Positions 35,400 through 44,536 of a stretch of 64,000 bases of DNA are shown one piece after another (within the stretch, counting starts at the first letter, position 1; every line of letters starts with the position of its first letter). Under the pieces are notes generated by a model, which worked only from the letters and a program-made list of their open reading frames with translations, was not told the DNA's origin and searched no databases. The position numbers and the translations under genes were made by a program. The stretch is from positions 248,001 to 312,000 of the forward strand of contig NZ_CP149817.1 of the NCBI RefSeq assembly GCF_037935975.1, read 5' to 3'. The DNA is from Teredinibacter turnerae. Its GTDB lineage: Bacteria > Pseudomonadota > Gammaproteobacteria > Pseudomonadales > Cellvibrionaceae.

Positions 35400-35553
35400 C
35401 GCTCGCTTGTCCCGACTCTCGGGTTGCCACAACACTTAGCTTGCCTCAATAAAACGCTAACGACTGAGGCAGATTAAGTCGCTGCGCGTCACTTGCTGCT
35501 ATTCTGTGGCAAAACGCCACACGCTTTAGTTTCCGTTTAGCTCCTTGCTTGCT

Positions 35554-35772
35554 ATGCCTCAACATCAAACCGAAACCTGCCCCCGCTGTCAGCAGACTTT
35601 TGAATGCAAAATGGGCTCGATCACACTTTGCCACTGCAGTACGGTTGCGCTTAATAAAGCCCAGCGCGACTACATTGCCAAGCGCTGGGATACGTGTTTG
35701 TGTCATGCCTGTTTGTTGGCTATCGCGGCGGACACATCGTTGCTCACGCCCGGCGCTGAGCGCCGAACTTGA
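35554..35772 (+). CDS. Cysteine-rich CWC-type small protein
   Basis: About 72 residues from ATG at 35554. CPRCQQTFECKMGSITLCHCS and CLCHACL supply eight closely spaced cysteines, the pattern of the cysteine-rich CWC family, likely a zinc-binding fold. The N-terminus is QHQTETCPRC and the tail is hydrophobic. The gene converges with the GH9 gene and overlaps its end by nothing. Function of the family is unknown. Confidence 0.65.
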   Translation: MPQHQTETCPRCQQTFECKMGSITLCHCSTVALNKAQRDYIAKRWDTCLCHACLLAIAADTSLLTPGAERRT

Positions 35773-38217
35773 TCAAGGCGCCGTCGCTTGCTGTTGCAGG
35801 TAGTGATTGGCTGCCAGCACCAGGAACATATAGTTGGTCGCGCCACCTCCCATCACATATTCCGTCTGCTGCCAGAAGAACGGCCAGGTTTTCAGTTCCG
35901 GTAGATCGGGGCGGATAAGCGCCGTACCGGAGATCACGCCGCCTGGAATAAACGACCAGTCTGCGCGGTTTACGCCATAAGTGACGGTCGCAGAATTCGC
36001 TCCCACGCCGGAGGCAAAGCTCTGGGTATTTTTGCCTGGGTGCACTCCCAGCACAAAATTGAGCGCGTTCAAATAATCGTCGTCGCGGGTGAACTGTGGC
36101 CACGCCTGGCGATAAAAATACTGTTTCACCGCAAAGCTCTGAATCCCCCATCCGGCACCCCAAATGTAGGGTTTATAGGGTACGCCGTAGGGCGTGTCGC
36201 CCGCCTCGCGCTGCACGCCCGCCTGGTATTTGCTGGCGGCGCTGTCCAGTGCGGCGACAAAATTGGGGTTATTCATGCGCTCGCGCACGCGGCCCAGGGT
36301 CCAGCCGGTTTTGTCGATGGTGGTGAGCAGCGAGTTTTGCTGGGCAATCAGGGCATCCCGATATTCGGTGTCGCCAGTGCTTAACAGCAATTCGGTTAGC
36401 GCAAACGCGTTATTCTCTGGGCCACCCTGGCCTGCGGCAGCGCGATAAATCGCTTTCGCGGCGGCGAGCGCTCGCTTGGCCAGAACGTTGTCGTAGTCGT
36501 TCATCACCCGCGCGGCCGCAGCAAGCCCGGCGGCAACGTAAAGTTCGCGATCCGGGTTCTGTTCGGTGAATACCCAGCGGTCGTCGCTGGTGCCTGTTTT
36601 ATTGTCGGTTTGGGTGGCGGCGTCTCCCAGGTGGACGTACTGACGAATGGTGGGCACGATGATGCCGCGATACAGGCGGCCAAGCTGCTGGTAACCGCCA
36701 AGCACGGTGAGCAACCCGTGTTCGATCTGCTGGAGGGCATCGTTTTTACCGTCTGGCTGATGAATCTCTACCAGCTTTTGCTGTTGATCCACGGTGGTGG
36801 CATCGTAGTTCAGGTTGAACTGTTCGACCATCATGGCCAGTAACCAGACAGTGCCGATCTGCGATTCCACGCGCAGGTCGTAGTCGCCTGCGTCATGCCA
36901 GCCGCCGCGGTTCAAGCCGCCGACGACTTGCCCGGGCTCGAATTGCGTTAGCGTGGATTCACCGGCGATATAGCCATCGAAATGGTTGTGATTTACCGGT
37001 GACATCTTCGCGTCGTCCTGGTGGCACAGGCCATGCCACACTCGGTATTTTTCAGCCACTTTCATATGGCACATTTGTACCGGCAGGTAGTATTCGAGGG
37101 TTGGCTGCCAGGCGTGGCGAGCGAAGACATCGTCGCCGATTTTGAAGGTGTGCGAACGTTCGTCGCGATACCGAATCTGGTACAGGCCGGGTTCCTGGAT
37201 ACTGCTGAAGTCGTAAGTGAAATAGTTGTAGCGCAGAAACTTGCCCCATCGGGACACCTTGCCACTGTGCACTTTGACGGCGCCCTCAGCGGTGAGCCTG
37301 TATAGCGACAGAGTGCTGGCTTTGTGGTCGCGCGCGTCCTGCTCGATGATAACCCGCTTGCTTTGCTGGCTGCCGTAGCCGAGTTGCGATACCTGGATCA
37401 CCGGCGAATAGCGCCAGTTGGCGACGGTGTTGGGGGTGATTGTCCACTCCACGGCGTTGGTGGTGGCCCCGGCGGGTATTAGACTGCGCACAATGTACCA
37501 GCCGTTGTTGTGATTGCTGCGGCCGTCCAGCAGTTGCAGCTCGCCCCTGGCGCTGGTGATGGTGATGCGTTGCAAAGGTTCGCCGGGGGCAACCACCAGG
37601 GTGTTGCCGGTTGCCAGCGGGGCGTTCAGCCACTCGCCGTGGTCGTCAATCATGGGGCCGTTGGGCTGTTGCGGGAACTGACCGGCACTGTCGTCCAACA
37701 TCCAGCTTTTGCCAAACAGGTGCCCGGGAAACAGCTCGAAATTAAACCCGGCTTTGCCGATCCATTCGGCGGGTAAGGGTTGGTCGAGATCGACACTCAC
37801 TTTAAAACTGTTGTCGTGCACAGCGGTGACTTTGACTTTATAGGTGAAGTTCAGCTCCGGGTACGCAATGGGGTTGAATCCCTTCCGATCCTTGCTTTCG
37901 TCCGGGTAGGCCAGCGTTTGAGTGATGGTCTGGTGTTTTTCGTCGATCTGGTGGTTCAGACCTTTGGGCACGGGCGACCACTGACCCGGTGACATTTCCA
38001 GACGCAGATCGCCGTTGGCGGCGACGCGCTGACCGTGCTGAATGATAGACACCCCGGTTTGGTGGCCGTCCGGATAGATGTCGGCAAATACCGTAACGTT
38101 GAGTCCAGGCTTGGCGAAATAGCCCTGATCATTGATGCGCAAATCGTCTGCACTGGCCATGGCGGGCACGGCAAACGACAAAAAAACGGTGAGCAGGTGG
38201 CGTAGGTGTGTGTTCAT
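35773..38217 (-). CDS. Secreted family 9 glycoside hydrolase (cellulase-type)
   Basis: About 814 residues. The signal peptide MNTHLRHLLTVFLSFAVPAM-ASA exports it. Residues 25-260 are a strand-rich region unlike common CBMs. Residues 270-360 are the CelD-type immunoglobulin-like domain (IQVSQLGYG ... YDFSSIQEPGLYQIRY). The GH9 catalytic domain follows: GGWHDAGDYDLR with the water-activating Asp442 and Asp445, then VLGVHPGKNTQSF and QQTEYVMGGGATNY with the probable acid Glu. GH9 members with this Ig domain include endoglucanases and exo-beta-glucosidases/glucosaminidases, so the exact substrate (cellulose, cello-oligosaccharide or chitosan-type) is open. No CBM or poly-Ser linker is present, unlike the mannanase next door. 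The two genes are divergent and share one regulatory region. Confidence 0.85.
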   Translation of the reverse strand: MNTHLRHLLTVFLSFAVPAMASADDLRINDQGYFAKPGLNVTVFADIYPDGHQTGVSIIQHGQRVAANGDLRLEMSPGQWSPVPKGLNHQIDEKHQTITQTLAYPDESKDRKGFNPIAYPELNFTYKVKVTAVHDNSFKVSVDLDQPLPAEWIGKAGFNFELFPGHLFGKSWMLDDSAGQFPQQPNGPMIDDHGEWLNAPLATGNTLVVAPGEPLQRITITSARGELQLLDGRSNHNNGWYIVRSLIPAGATTNAVEWTITPNTVANWRYSPVIQVSQLGYGSQQSKRVIIEQDARDHKASTLSLYRLTAEGAVKVHSGKVSRWGKFLRYNYFTYDFSSIQEPGLYQIRYRDERSHTFKIGDDVFARHAWQPTLEYYLPVQMCHMKVAEKYRVWHGLCHQDDAKMSPVNHNHFDGYIAGESTLTQFEPGQVVGGLNRGGWHDAGDYDLRVESQIGTVWLLAMMVEQFNLNYDATTVDQQQKLVEIHQPDGKNDALQQIEHGLLTVLGGYQQLGRLYRGIIVPTIRQYVHLGDAATQTDNKTGTSDDRWVFTEQNPDRELYVAAGLAAAARVMNDYDNVLAKRALAAAKAIYRAAAGQGGPENNAFALTELLLSTGDTEYRDALIAQQNSLLTTIDKTGWTLGRVRERMNNPNFVAALDSAASKYQAGVQREAGDTPYGVPYKPYIWGAGWGIQSFAVKQYFYRQAWPQFTRDDDYLNALNFVLGVHPGKNTQSFASGVGANSATVTYGVNRADWSFIPGGVISGTALIRPDLPELKTWPFFWQQTEYVMGGGATNYMFLVLAANHYLQQQATAP

Positions 38218-38627
38218 AAAGTTGTTTTCGTTGTTATGTTTTTTATGGTGCTAGCGACTTTACGGCCTCAGCGGGCGCGGCGACCAGCTTAAAACACCCC
38301 TGTGCGCGGAGCAAACATCCGGGTGAGAGAGGCGGTTTGTCAATTCATGCTTTCGTCTAGTTGTTATGTAAACGGTTACATTGTACTTTGGCCGCTGCCC
38401 AAAGACTGACCGATCACGCAGCCGCGTGAGCCTGCCAGGGTGGCAAGGTTGATATAACAATAATAAAAAAACCTGATTCAAAGGGCGTTCTTAATGGACT
38501 ACGTCAATGGTCTCTCATTTCCACTTCCTTGCAGCGGAGCGGATGTTTACTGCGGGCGAACCGACTCGTGTTGAATGATCTCGCGAGCCAAGCTAACCCC
38601 TCTCATCTCTTTCTGGAGTCGATAATA
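38218..38627. other. Shared regulatory region of the GH9 and mannanase genes
   Basis: This 410-bp interval separates two divergent carbohydrate-enzyme genes. It contains a LacI-type operator at 38367-38380. I see no other gene; a frame on the minus strand at 38260-38481 has no ribosome binding site. The mannanase leader is long (about 250 nt from the operator). Confidence 0.6.
38367..38380. promoter_or_regulatory. LacI-family operator
   Basis: TGTAAACGGTTACA fits the LacI-family operator consensus TGNAANCGNTTNCA at every fixed position. Its place between divergent GH9 and GH5 genes suggests that a sugar-sensing LacI/CelR-like repressor controls both. The repressor gene is not in the window. 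Confidence 0.68.
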
Positions 38628-40391
38628 ATGGTTAATACGATTCTTTCTCACGCCGGCCGTTGGCTGGTGCGCGGCGGTATAAGCCTCGCCCTGGCGGCTG
38701 TGGCAGCCCAATCCTGGGCGGGATTCTCGGTGTCTGGCACGCGTCTGCTCGATGGCAACGGCAATAATTTCATAATGCGCGGCGCCAACCATGCGCACAC
38801 CTGGTTCACCAGTGAAACCAGCTCTATCGCGAATATCGCCAATCTGGGTGCGAACACGATTCGCGTGGTACTCAGTGATGGCTACCGCTGGAACCGTAAC
38901 AGCGCGGCAGACGTCGCTAATATTATTTCCCTGTGTAAAGCGAACCAGGTGATCTGTGTGTTGGAAGTGCACGATGCCACCGGCGGTGGTGAAGAAAGTG
39001 CGGCAGGAACCATCGCGCATGCGGCGGACTATTGGGTCGATATTGCCAGTGCCCTGATCGGTCAGGAAGATTACGTAATAATTAACATTGCCAACGAGCC
39101 CATTGGCAATGGTCAAACTGCAGCCAAGTGGATCAACGAACACCGCGCGGCGATTCAAACCATCCGCGCCGCTGGGTTAACGCACACGCTGCTGGTGGAT
39201 GCGTCCAACTGGGGACAGGACTGGGAAGAAGTGATGCTAGCGCATGCCTCTGAGGTTGCGACTGCGGATTCTCTCGCCAATACCATGTTCTCTGTCCACA
39301 TGTATCAGGTGTACCAGACCCGCGCGAAAATCGAAAACTATGTGTCCACCTTCTTAAGTGACCACAACCTGCCCCTGATTGTTGGCGAATTCGGGGCAGA
39401 CCATCAGGGTGAGTTTGTGGACGCTGATTCGATTCTGGCTGTGGCCGAGCAATACGGCATTGGTTACCTTGGCTGGTCCTGGTCGGGTAATGGCAGCTGT
39501 TGTACCACGCTGGATATGTCGAACAACTTCAATCCGAACAGTTTAACCACCTGGGGTGATCGGCTGTTTAACGGCGTGAACGGTATAGCCGCAACCGCCG
39601 TGAAAGCGACCGTGTACGGTGGCAGTTCATCTACCTCGAGTACTTCATCCAGCAGCAGCTCGTCGTCGAGCAACAGCTCATCTTCCAGCAGCAGTAGTTC
39701 CAGTTCCTCCAGTAGTTCGAGTTCGGGTGGAAGCTGCGTCGACATGTGTCAGTGGTATCAGGATGCGCCGCGCCCACTGTGCGTAAATCAGGATTCCGGC
39801 TGGGGCTGGGAAAACAGCATGAGCTGTATCGGGCGCAACACTTGCGAGAGCCAATCCGGTTCCGGCGGGGTGATAAACGTGTGTACGGGTGGATCCAGCA
39901 GTTCATCCTCGTCGAGTTCTTCCAGCTCGAGTTCTTCTAGTTCTAATAGCTCGTCAAGCTCGAGCAGTTCTTCCAGTTCGAACAGTTCGTCCAGTTCATC
40001 GAGCAGCAGCTCGAATTCATCCAGTAGTTCGAGCTCTTCAAGCAGCTCCAGTTCGTCCAGCAGCTCTTCCGGCGGCGCCGGTTTACAGTGTAACTGGTAC
40101 GGCACTTTGTACCCGGTGTGCGCGAATCAGGACAGCGGCTGGGGCTATGAAAACAACGCCAGTTGCATTGGCGCAACCACCTGTGAGTCGCAGTCTGGCA
40201 ATGGTGGTATTGTCGGTGGTTCCAGCACTTCATCCAGCAGTTCCAGTTCGTCCAGTTCATCAACGGGCGGCAGTGCCGGTGTGTGTAACTGGTACGGCAC
40301 GGATTTCCCCTTGTGCACGCAAACAACGGTGGGTTGGGGCTACGAGAACAATCAGTCCTGTATCGCGCCCAGTACCTGTAATTCGCAATAG
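38628..40391 (+). CDS. Secreted GH5_8 beta-mannanase with three CBM10 domains and poly-Ser linkers
   Basis: About 587 residues from ATG at 38628 (GGAG upstream). A signal peptide of about 31 residues ends ..AAVAAQSWA. The catalytic domain (32-325) follows the subfamily 8 mannanase pattern: [27 protein letters not shown]-like ([12 protein letters not shown]), INIANEPIG with the acid/base Glu157, and [10 protein letters not shown] with the nucleophile Glu254. It should cut beta-1,4-mannan internally. Three CBM10 modules follow (near 372-410, 495-530 and 555-587), each with the C-x-W-Y and GWG-Y/W-EN pattern and paired cysteines, separated by poly-Ser linkers of about 30, 60 and 15 residues. Such linkers are typical of Cellvibrio, Teredinibacter and Saccharophagus. 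Endoglucanase activity is a less likely alternative. Confidence 0.85.
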   Translation: MVNTILSHAGRWLVRGGISLALAAVAAQSWAGFSVSGTRLLDGNGNNFIMRGANHAHTWFTSETSSIANIANLGANTIRVVLSDGYRWNRNSAADVANIISLCKANQVICVLEVHDATGGGEESAAGTIAHAADYWVDIASALIGQEDYVIINIANEPIGNGQTAAKWINEHRAAIQTIRAAGLTHTLLVDASNWGQDWEEVMLAHASEVATADSLANTMFSVHMYQVYQTRAKIENYVSTFLSDHNLPLIVGEFGADHQGEFVDADSILAVAEQYGIGYLGWSWSGNGSCCTTLDMSNNFNPNSLTTWGDRLFNGVNGIAATAVKATVYGGSSSTSSTSSSSSSSSSNSSSSSSSSSSSSSSSSSGGSCVDMCQWYQDAPRPLCVNQDSGWGWENSMSCIGRNTCESQSGSGGVINVCTGGSSSSSSSSSSSSSSSSSNSSSSSSSSSSSNSSSSSSSSSSNSSSSSSSSSSSSSSSSSSGGAGLQCNWYGTLYPVCANQDSGWGYENNASCIGATTCESQSGNGGIVGGSSTSSSSSSSSSSSTGGSAGVCNWYGTDFPLCTQTTVGWGYENNQSCIAPSTCNSQ

Positions 40392-40440
40392 TCGGCAACA
40401 TTTTCAAAGTACAGAAACAATTTAGGCTATCCCTCCTCCT

Positions 40441-40484
40441 CGTGGATAACAGGCTGGTATCAGTCGGTTATCCGCGCTTTTTTA
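40441..40484 (+). terminator. Rho-independent terminator after the mannanase gene
   Basis: The arms CGTGGATAAC (40441-40450) and GTTATCCGCG (40467-40476) pair with one wobble, followed by CTTTTTT at 40477-40483. It lies 50 bp after the mannanase stop and also before the end of the minus-strand lipoprotein gene. Confidence 0.75.
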
Positions 40485-40495
40485 TTGCTCGCCTC

Positions 40496-40762
40496 TCAAT
40501 CTGCCGCTTTCGGGCAGGGTCCTGACGTATAGGCCGTTATCGCTTCCTTCTGGCAGGCGCTACAATTGTTGCCTTCGGTCGATCGGCTGCCATCTTGGTG
40601 GATGGCGCAAACCGGGTCGTAAATCATCATGCACATCTGTGGCCGTGCCGATGGACAGGGCGTTGTGACATCTGCAGGCGCCGTTTCCGCGGGCGACTGG
40701 GCGGGGTGTTGCGCGCAGCCGCACAGCAACACGACAGCAATAACAAAAGCGAGTTTAACCAT
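40496..40762 (-). CDS. Small lipoprotein with a Kazal-like domain
   Basis: About 88 residues from ATG at 40762, preceded by AAAGGAT. The lipobox VVLLCGC directs acylation at Cys16. After a Pro/Ala linker, CPSARPQMCMMIYDPVCAIHQ ... NNCSACQKEAITAYTSGPCP shows the cysteine spacing and the YDPVC core of Kazal-type serine-protease inhibitors. It would sit in the outer membrane, where it could inhibit proteases or just be structural. Related small Kazal-like lipoproteins occur in many gammaproteobacteria. Its start lies 1 bp from the possible start of the divergent methyltransferase. Confidence 0.68.
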   Translation of the reverse strand: MVKLAFVIAVVLLCGCAQHPAQSPAETAPADVTTPCPSARPQMCMMIYDPVCAIHQDGSRSTEGNNCSACQKEAITAYTSGPCPKAAD

Positions 40763-40763
40763 A

Positions 40764-41945
40764 GTGAGATCCTTTAAACGGCGCACACCCAAGCGCGCCC
40801 AATTTCGCAGTGAGGTATTTTCTGCCGAGGTGCGCGACCTGGCAAGTGACGGACGCGGCGTGCTTGAGCACCCGTCTGGCAAAACATTTTTCGCGCCCGG
40901 TGTGTGGCCTGGTGAAGCCGGCGAATTCCGCAGTACCGGTGGCAAGGGTCGGGTGGGTTTTGCTGAGCTGGTGGCGCTGAGCCCTGGCCGCGAGCACCCG
41001 CAAAGGCAGAGCGCGCCCTGCACGCACCACGGGTTCGGCGGTGCGCAATGTGGTGGCTGCCCCTGGCAGTTTATGGCCTACGACGCACAGCTCGCCGCCA
41101 AGCAAGCGCGGGTAAGCAGCGAGCTGGCGCGTCTGGGAGAAGCCGATAAAGTATTGCCCATTTGGCCGTCGCCACAGATCTTTGGCTATCGCAATCGCGC
41201 GCAGTTCAAAACAGATGGGCGCGAAATCGGCTATGTGTCGGCGGCCAGTAATACCTTGGCGCCGGTGCAACACTGCCCGGTGCTGTCGGAACCCAATCAA
41301 CACACTTTGCAAACACTGCGGGCGCAATTACCGAACCGCGCCTGGCAGCCGGCGCGGCGCTCAGCCTGGCGCACGCTGGATATCGATGAGTCGATCGCCG
41401 CCGAACAGGTGTGCGTCGATCAGCGGCTGCCGTTTAAGCAGGGCAACAGCGCACAAAATACGCGCATGCGGGCGTGGTTGGCAGAGCGTATTGCGCCGGG
41501 TACTCAGCAAGCTGTTGAGTTGTTCTGCGGTTCTGGCAACCTCACCGAGGTTCTGTGTGACGCTGGTGTGGCAAAAATTAGTGCCGTGGAAGTGGTCGAT
41601 GACGCGATAGCCGCGTTGCGCGCTAAAGCGCTGGCGGGCGTGGAGCCGATCGTTTGCGATCTATTTGCGGAAGACGGCCTGGCAAGTGTAACGCGTGTGC
41701 TGAAAACAGCGGAATTGCTGGTGTTGGACCCGCCCCGCGAGGGCTGGAAGTCGCGTGCGGCAGCCTGGCCTAAAAACTGTCGGTTACGCCAGGTGCTATC
41801 GGTGTCTTGTGACCTGGCAACCTTTACGCGCGACCTGGGTTTTTTCCTGGACCAGGGGTTTCGGTTAGTGGAAGTCCAGCCGCTCGATCAATTCCCGCAC
41901 ACTCCGCACATCGAGTTGCTCGCGCATCTTGAAAAGGATACGTGA
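40764..41945 (+). CDS. 23S rRNA / tRNA m5U methyltransferase, TrmA/RlmD family
   Basis: About 393 residues from GTG at 40764. A TRAM-like domain (SAEVRDLASDGRGVLEHPSG) precedes the iron-sulfur cluster motif CTHHGFGGAQCGGCPW. The SAM site is AVELFCGSGNLTEVL, and VLDPPREGW is the conserved catalytic-region motif, with VSCDLATFTRDL as the Cys nucleophile segment. It methylates uridine at C5 in RNA, cytoplasmic. Which position is unclear, since RlmC, RlmD and TrmA-like members differ little in motifs. The start is uncertain because the divergent lipoprotein gene begins at 40762, leaving no promoter room; the true start may be within the first 30 codons of the open frame, or transcription may begin inside the lipoprotein gene. 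Confidence 0.8.
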   Translation: MRSFKRRTPKRAQFRSEVFSAEVRDLASDGRGVLEHPSGKTFFAPGVWPGEAGEFRSTGGKGRVGFAELVALSPGREHPQRQSAPCTHHGFGGAQCGGCPWQFMAYDAQLAAKQARVSSELARLGEADKVLPIWPSPQIFGYRNRAQFKTDGREIGYVSAASNTLAPVQHCPVLSEPNQHTLQTLRAQLPNRAWQPARRSAWRTLDIDESIAAEQVCVDQRLPFKQGNSAQNTRMRAWLAERIAPGTQQAVELFCGSGNLTEVLCDAGVAKISAVEVVDDAIAALRAKALAGVEPIVCDLFAEDGLASVTRVLKTAELLVLDPPREGWKSRAAAWPKNCRLRQVLSVSCDLATFTRDLGFFLDQGFRLVEVQPLDQFPHTPHIELLAHLEKDT

Positions 41946-41961
41946 GCGCTGTGCGGCAAAA

Positions 41962-42843
41962 TTACTGCTGCTCTAGCTGGTAACCACGTGCCTGCAATTG
42001 TGCCAGCAAGCCATCGGGCCCCGGCAGGTGCATTGCGCCAACCATGACCAATTCGGTACCGTCGCTCTTCACCATGGATTCAATATGCGGTAGCCAGGCG
42101 TTGTTTCTGCTCACCAGTAAGTCTTGATAGCTGCGTGGAAATCGCGTGCGCATATCCTGAAGGTAATGGCTGTCCATACTGGCGACGTCGCCGGTCAGCC
42201 AATAACGTTTCATGTTGGCCAGCTCAGTTTCAATGCTCAACAAATCTTCGAGTGTATAGAGCAGCATATCGTCTTCTTCGCCCTGGCCCATGCGGCTGAT
42301 GAACTGTAATTGCTCCTCGGGTGTTTCCAGGTAGTCGCGCTGCTTGTTGTCCACTGATGCTTTCAGGTTGAAGGTGTACTCAACGCCCTGTTGTGCGCTC
42401 ATACCCAGGCGTTGCAGCTCCATGGACGAGAGCATGAGGCTCACTCCCACCGGTGTTAGTTGGGCAAAGGTTTCTACCGGCAGGCTTCTTTTGGTGAGGA
42501 ACGCCTCTAACGCAGCATAGGTGGTAGGCTTGATTGCGGTGTCCAGCGTACGGCCATCCTGGAACATCACCAATGCGGCTGCTTTGCGCTGATATTCGGG
42601 GCTTTGCGCGATGCTCACATCGGTTTCGAAAATCAAGGTATCCGCGGCGAGGTAGGCCTGTTCGAAGGCGTCTGGCAAAGGGTGGTCGGCACTGTTGAGC
42701 AAGTGAAACGTACCGGCCAGATACAAGGTGTGTTTCCCTTTGCTGACCTGCCATACCGAAGTCGCTGCAGAGGCCACCGTGGACAGCAATAAAAGCAGTG
42801 CGACGAGCCCGTAACGACAACGGCGAAGGTTCTGGTGGTGCAT
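41962..42843 (-). CDS. TraB/GumN family protein
   Basis: About 293 residues with a signal peptide (GLVALLLLLSTVASAA). LYLAGTFHLLNSADHPLPD and LVMVGAMHLPGPDGLLAQL are the two paired GxxH motifs of the TraB/GumN (Tiki-like) fold, which may be a metalloprotease-type site. It ends 17 bp from the convergent methyltransferase stop. The ATG has GGAGAC 8 bp upstream. The periplasmic role in bacteria is not established. Confidence 0.8.
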   Translation of the reverse strand: MHHQNLRRCRYGLVALLLLLSTVASAATSVWQVSKGKHTLYLAGTFHLLNSADHPLPDAFEQAYLAADTLIFETDVSIAQSPEYQRKAAALVMFQDGRTLDTAIKPTTYAALEAFLTKRSLPVETFAQLTPVGVSLMLSSMELQRLGMSAQQGVEYTFNLKASVDNKQRDYLETPEEQLQFISRMGQGEEDDMLLYTLEDLLSIETELANMKRYWLTGDVASMDSHYLQDMRTRFPRSYQDLLVSRNNAWLPHIESMVKSDGTELVMVGAMHLPGPDGLLAQLQARGYQLEQQ

Positions 42844-42927
42844 TGGCTGTCTCCAGATTACAACGGTCAGAGTGCGGTTTGCGCGTATAACGCTGTGAGC
42901 GTTATACGGTTTAACCAGGTAGAGATA

Positions 42928-43482
42928 TCAATAATAGCCGAGCGCACGGGAGAGTGACTCCCGAGCGAGGCTGATATGCTGTCGACTGGGGGCCTCGCCG
43001 GGACGGATAAATCGGCTGGATGACTGCGCAAATAAATAGGTTTCGATCTGGTGTTTGCGCGCCGCATCGACGCCGTAGAGGATCGTGACCCAGTCATTTA
43101 CACAGAGCAAATAGTAGGCCGGAGAGAGGTCATTGTAGGGAGAAAAGGCGCGATGAATGCCCTGGATGTTGCGCTCCCCCGGTGAATGCAGGCCCTGCGG
43201 CACTGGCAGGGTGCTGAGATAGCGGTAGGGATAGAGCGCTAATGCGAATAAAACGCGGGCAAGCCAAATCAGTAACAGCAGGGGAAACAAAATAATAATC
43301 AGAGGTACTTTTGCGAGTTTCCAGGCACTCGACGTTTTAGCTGTGCCAGACGCGCCTTGCAGCGATAAGGGGTGGGGCAGGAAGGATGTGAATGTATCTT
43401 TCAAATGCTGAGCTAACTCTTTGCGTCGCCAGTACTGCACGGCGCTAAAACACCGCATCTCCACATCACTCATCTTTTCCAT
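42928..43482 (-). CDS. Membrane protein of unknown function
   Basis: About 184 residues from ATG at 43482; a TTG ten codons upstream is also open. One long hydrophobic segment (VPLIIILFPLLLLIWLARVLFAL) near residue 70 separates a basic N-terminus (YWRRKELAQHLKDTF) from a C-terminus containing YYLLCVNDWVTILYGVD. No recognised domain. Not co-transcribed with anything obvious. Confidence 0.5.
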   Translation of the reverse strand: MEKMSDVEMRCFSAVQYWRRKELAQHLKDTFTSFLPHPLSLQGASGTAKTSSAWKLAKVPLIIILFPLLLLIWLARVLFALALYPYRYLSTLPVPQGLHSPGERNIQGIHRAFSPYNDLSPAYYLLCVNDWVTILYGVDAARKHQIETYLFAQSSSRFIRPGEAPSRQHISLARESLSRALGYY

Positions 43483-43673
43483 AAGGCAGGCTTGGGGGCT
43501 CTTTGCATTCAATCGCTGAGTTCGAGAGTGTATCCCGCTTGGTTAGTCGCGTACAGTAGGGTCTGTCTTTCGCTAACGCAGCCAAGGCTCCGGTGTCGCG
43601 GTGAGTTCAACGCAATTAAAAAGGCGCCAATGCGGCCACTTTTTGTGGCTGGTAAATTGGTCTTAATGAATAA

Positions 43674-44516
43674 TTATCCGGGCTGAGTGAGTTCGCCGGC
43701 ATGATAAGCGATATGGCTTTCGATAAAACTCGCGACAAAAAAGTAACTGTGGTCGTAACCGGGATGCAGCTGATAATTGAGCGGGTGGCCAGCCTCTGCA
43801 CAGGCGGCTTGCAGGCGCTCCGGTTTCAATTCGTCCTCCAGAAAGTGATCGTCTCCACCCTGATCCACCAGCAGTGGTGTGCGGCAATCGCCGTTGGCAA
43901 CTAGCCAGCAGCTATCGTGGTTTTGCCAGCGGGCTTTGTCCGCCCCCAGGTAATGCCGGAACGCAGTTTCGCCCCAGGGGGTTTTGGCGGGATTACAGAT
44001 CGGGGCGAACGCCGAAATAGAGCGAAACAGTTGTGGATAACTTAGCCCCAGCACAATTGCGCCATGGCCTCCCATACCGTGACCAGCAACGCCCAAACGC
44101 GCGTTATCCACAGGCAGGTCTGCGATTAAACCAGGCAGCTCGTCGCAAATGTACGACGCCATCTGATAGTTGGGGGCCCAGGGCGCTTCGGTAGCATTCA
44201 GGTAGAAACTGGCGCCTTCGCCAAGATGCCAGGTGGGTTCATCCCCCTTGTGGATTTGCTCGCCGCGGGGACTGGTGTCCGGTACAACCAACGCTATTCC
44301 GTGTTTAGCCGCAAACTGTTGAGCGCCGGCTTTGTGGACGAAATTCTCGTCGCTACAGGTGAAACCCGATAGCCAAATCATCGCGGGCACCTTGCCTGCC
44401 TGTGCTTGTGGCGGCAGGTACACGGAAAACCGCATGCTGCAATCGAGCATGCGACTACGGTGTTGGAAGCGCAATTGTTCACCGCCGAAGCAAGTGTGGC
44501 CACTGAGTTCGAGCAC
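43674..44516 (-). CDS. S-formylglutathione hydrolase family, catalytic Ser replaced by Gly
   Basis: About 280 residues, colinear with FrmB/FghA (D-type esterase), which hydrolyses S-formylglutathione in formaldehyde detoxification. WLSGFTCSDENFV, DTSPRG and GEGASFYLNATEAPW are conserved. The nucleophile elbow, normally GHSMGGHGA, here reads AGHGMGGHGA: residue 147 is Gly (codon GGT at 44076-44078), one transition from AGT Ser. The Asp (GGDDHF, near 222) and His256 (GYDHSYFF) remain. Start GTG at 44516 with AAGGAA upstream. If the base is right, esterase activity should be lost. No formaldehyde dehydrogenase gene is adjacent. It is 20 bp from hemH. Confidence 0.85.
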   Translation of the reverse strand: MLELSGHTCFGGEQLRFQHRSRMLDCSMRFSVYLPPQAQAGKVPAMIWLSGFTCSDENFVHKAGAQQFAAKHGIALVVPDTSPRGEQIHKGDEPTWHLGEGASFYLNATEAPWAPNYQMASYICDELPGLIADLPVDNARLGVAGHGMGGHGAIVLGLSYPQLFRSISAFAPICNPAKTPWGETAFRHYLGADKARWQNHDSCWLVANGDCRTPLLVDQGGDDHFLEDELKPERLQAACAEAGHPLNYQLHPGYDHSYFFVASFIESHIAYHAGELTQPG

Positions 44517-44536
44517 AGGTTAGCTTTCCTTTTGGT

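Noticed and set aside
39620-40265. Long AGC/TCC/TCG-type repeats might suggest a repeat array
   Set aside because: They are codons of the poly-serine linkers of the mannanase, in frame and without spacers; not a CRISPR array.
39464-40407. Glu/Leu-rich frames opposite the mannanase gene
   Set aside because: They are antisense readings of poly-serine codons.
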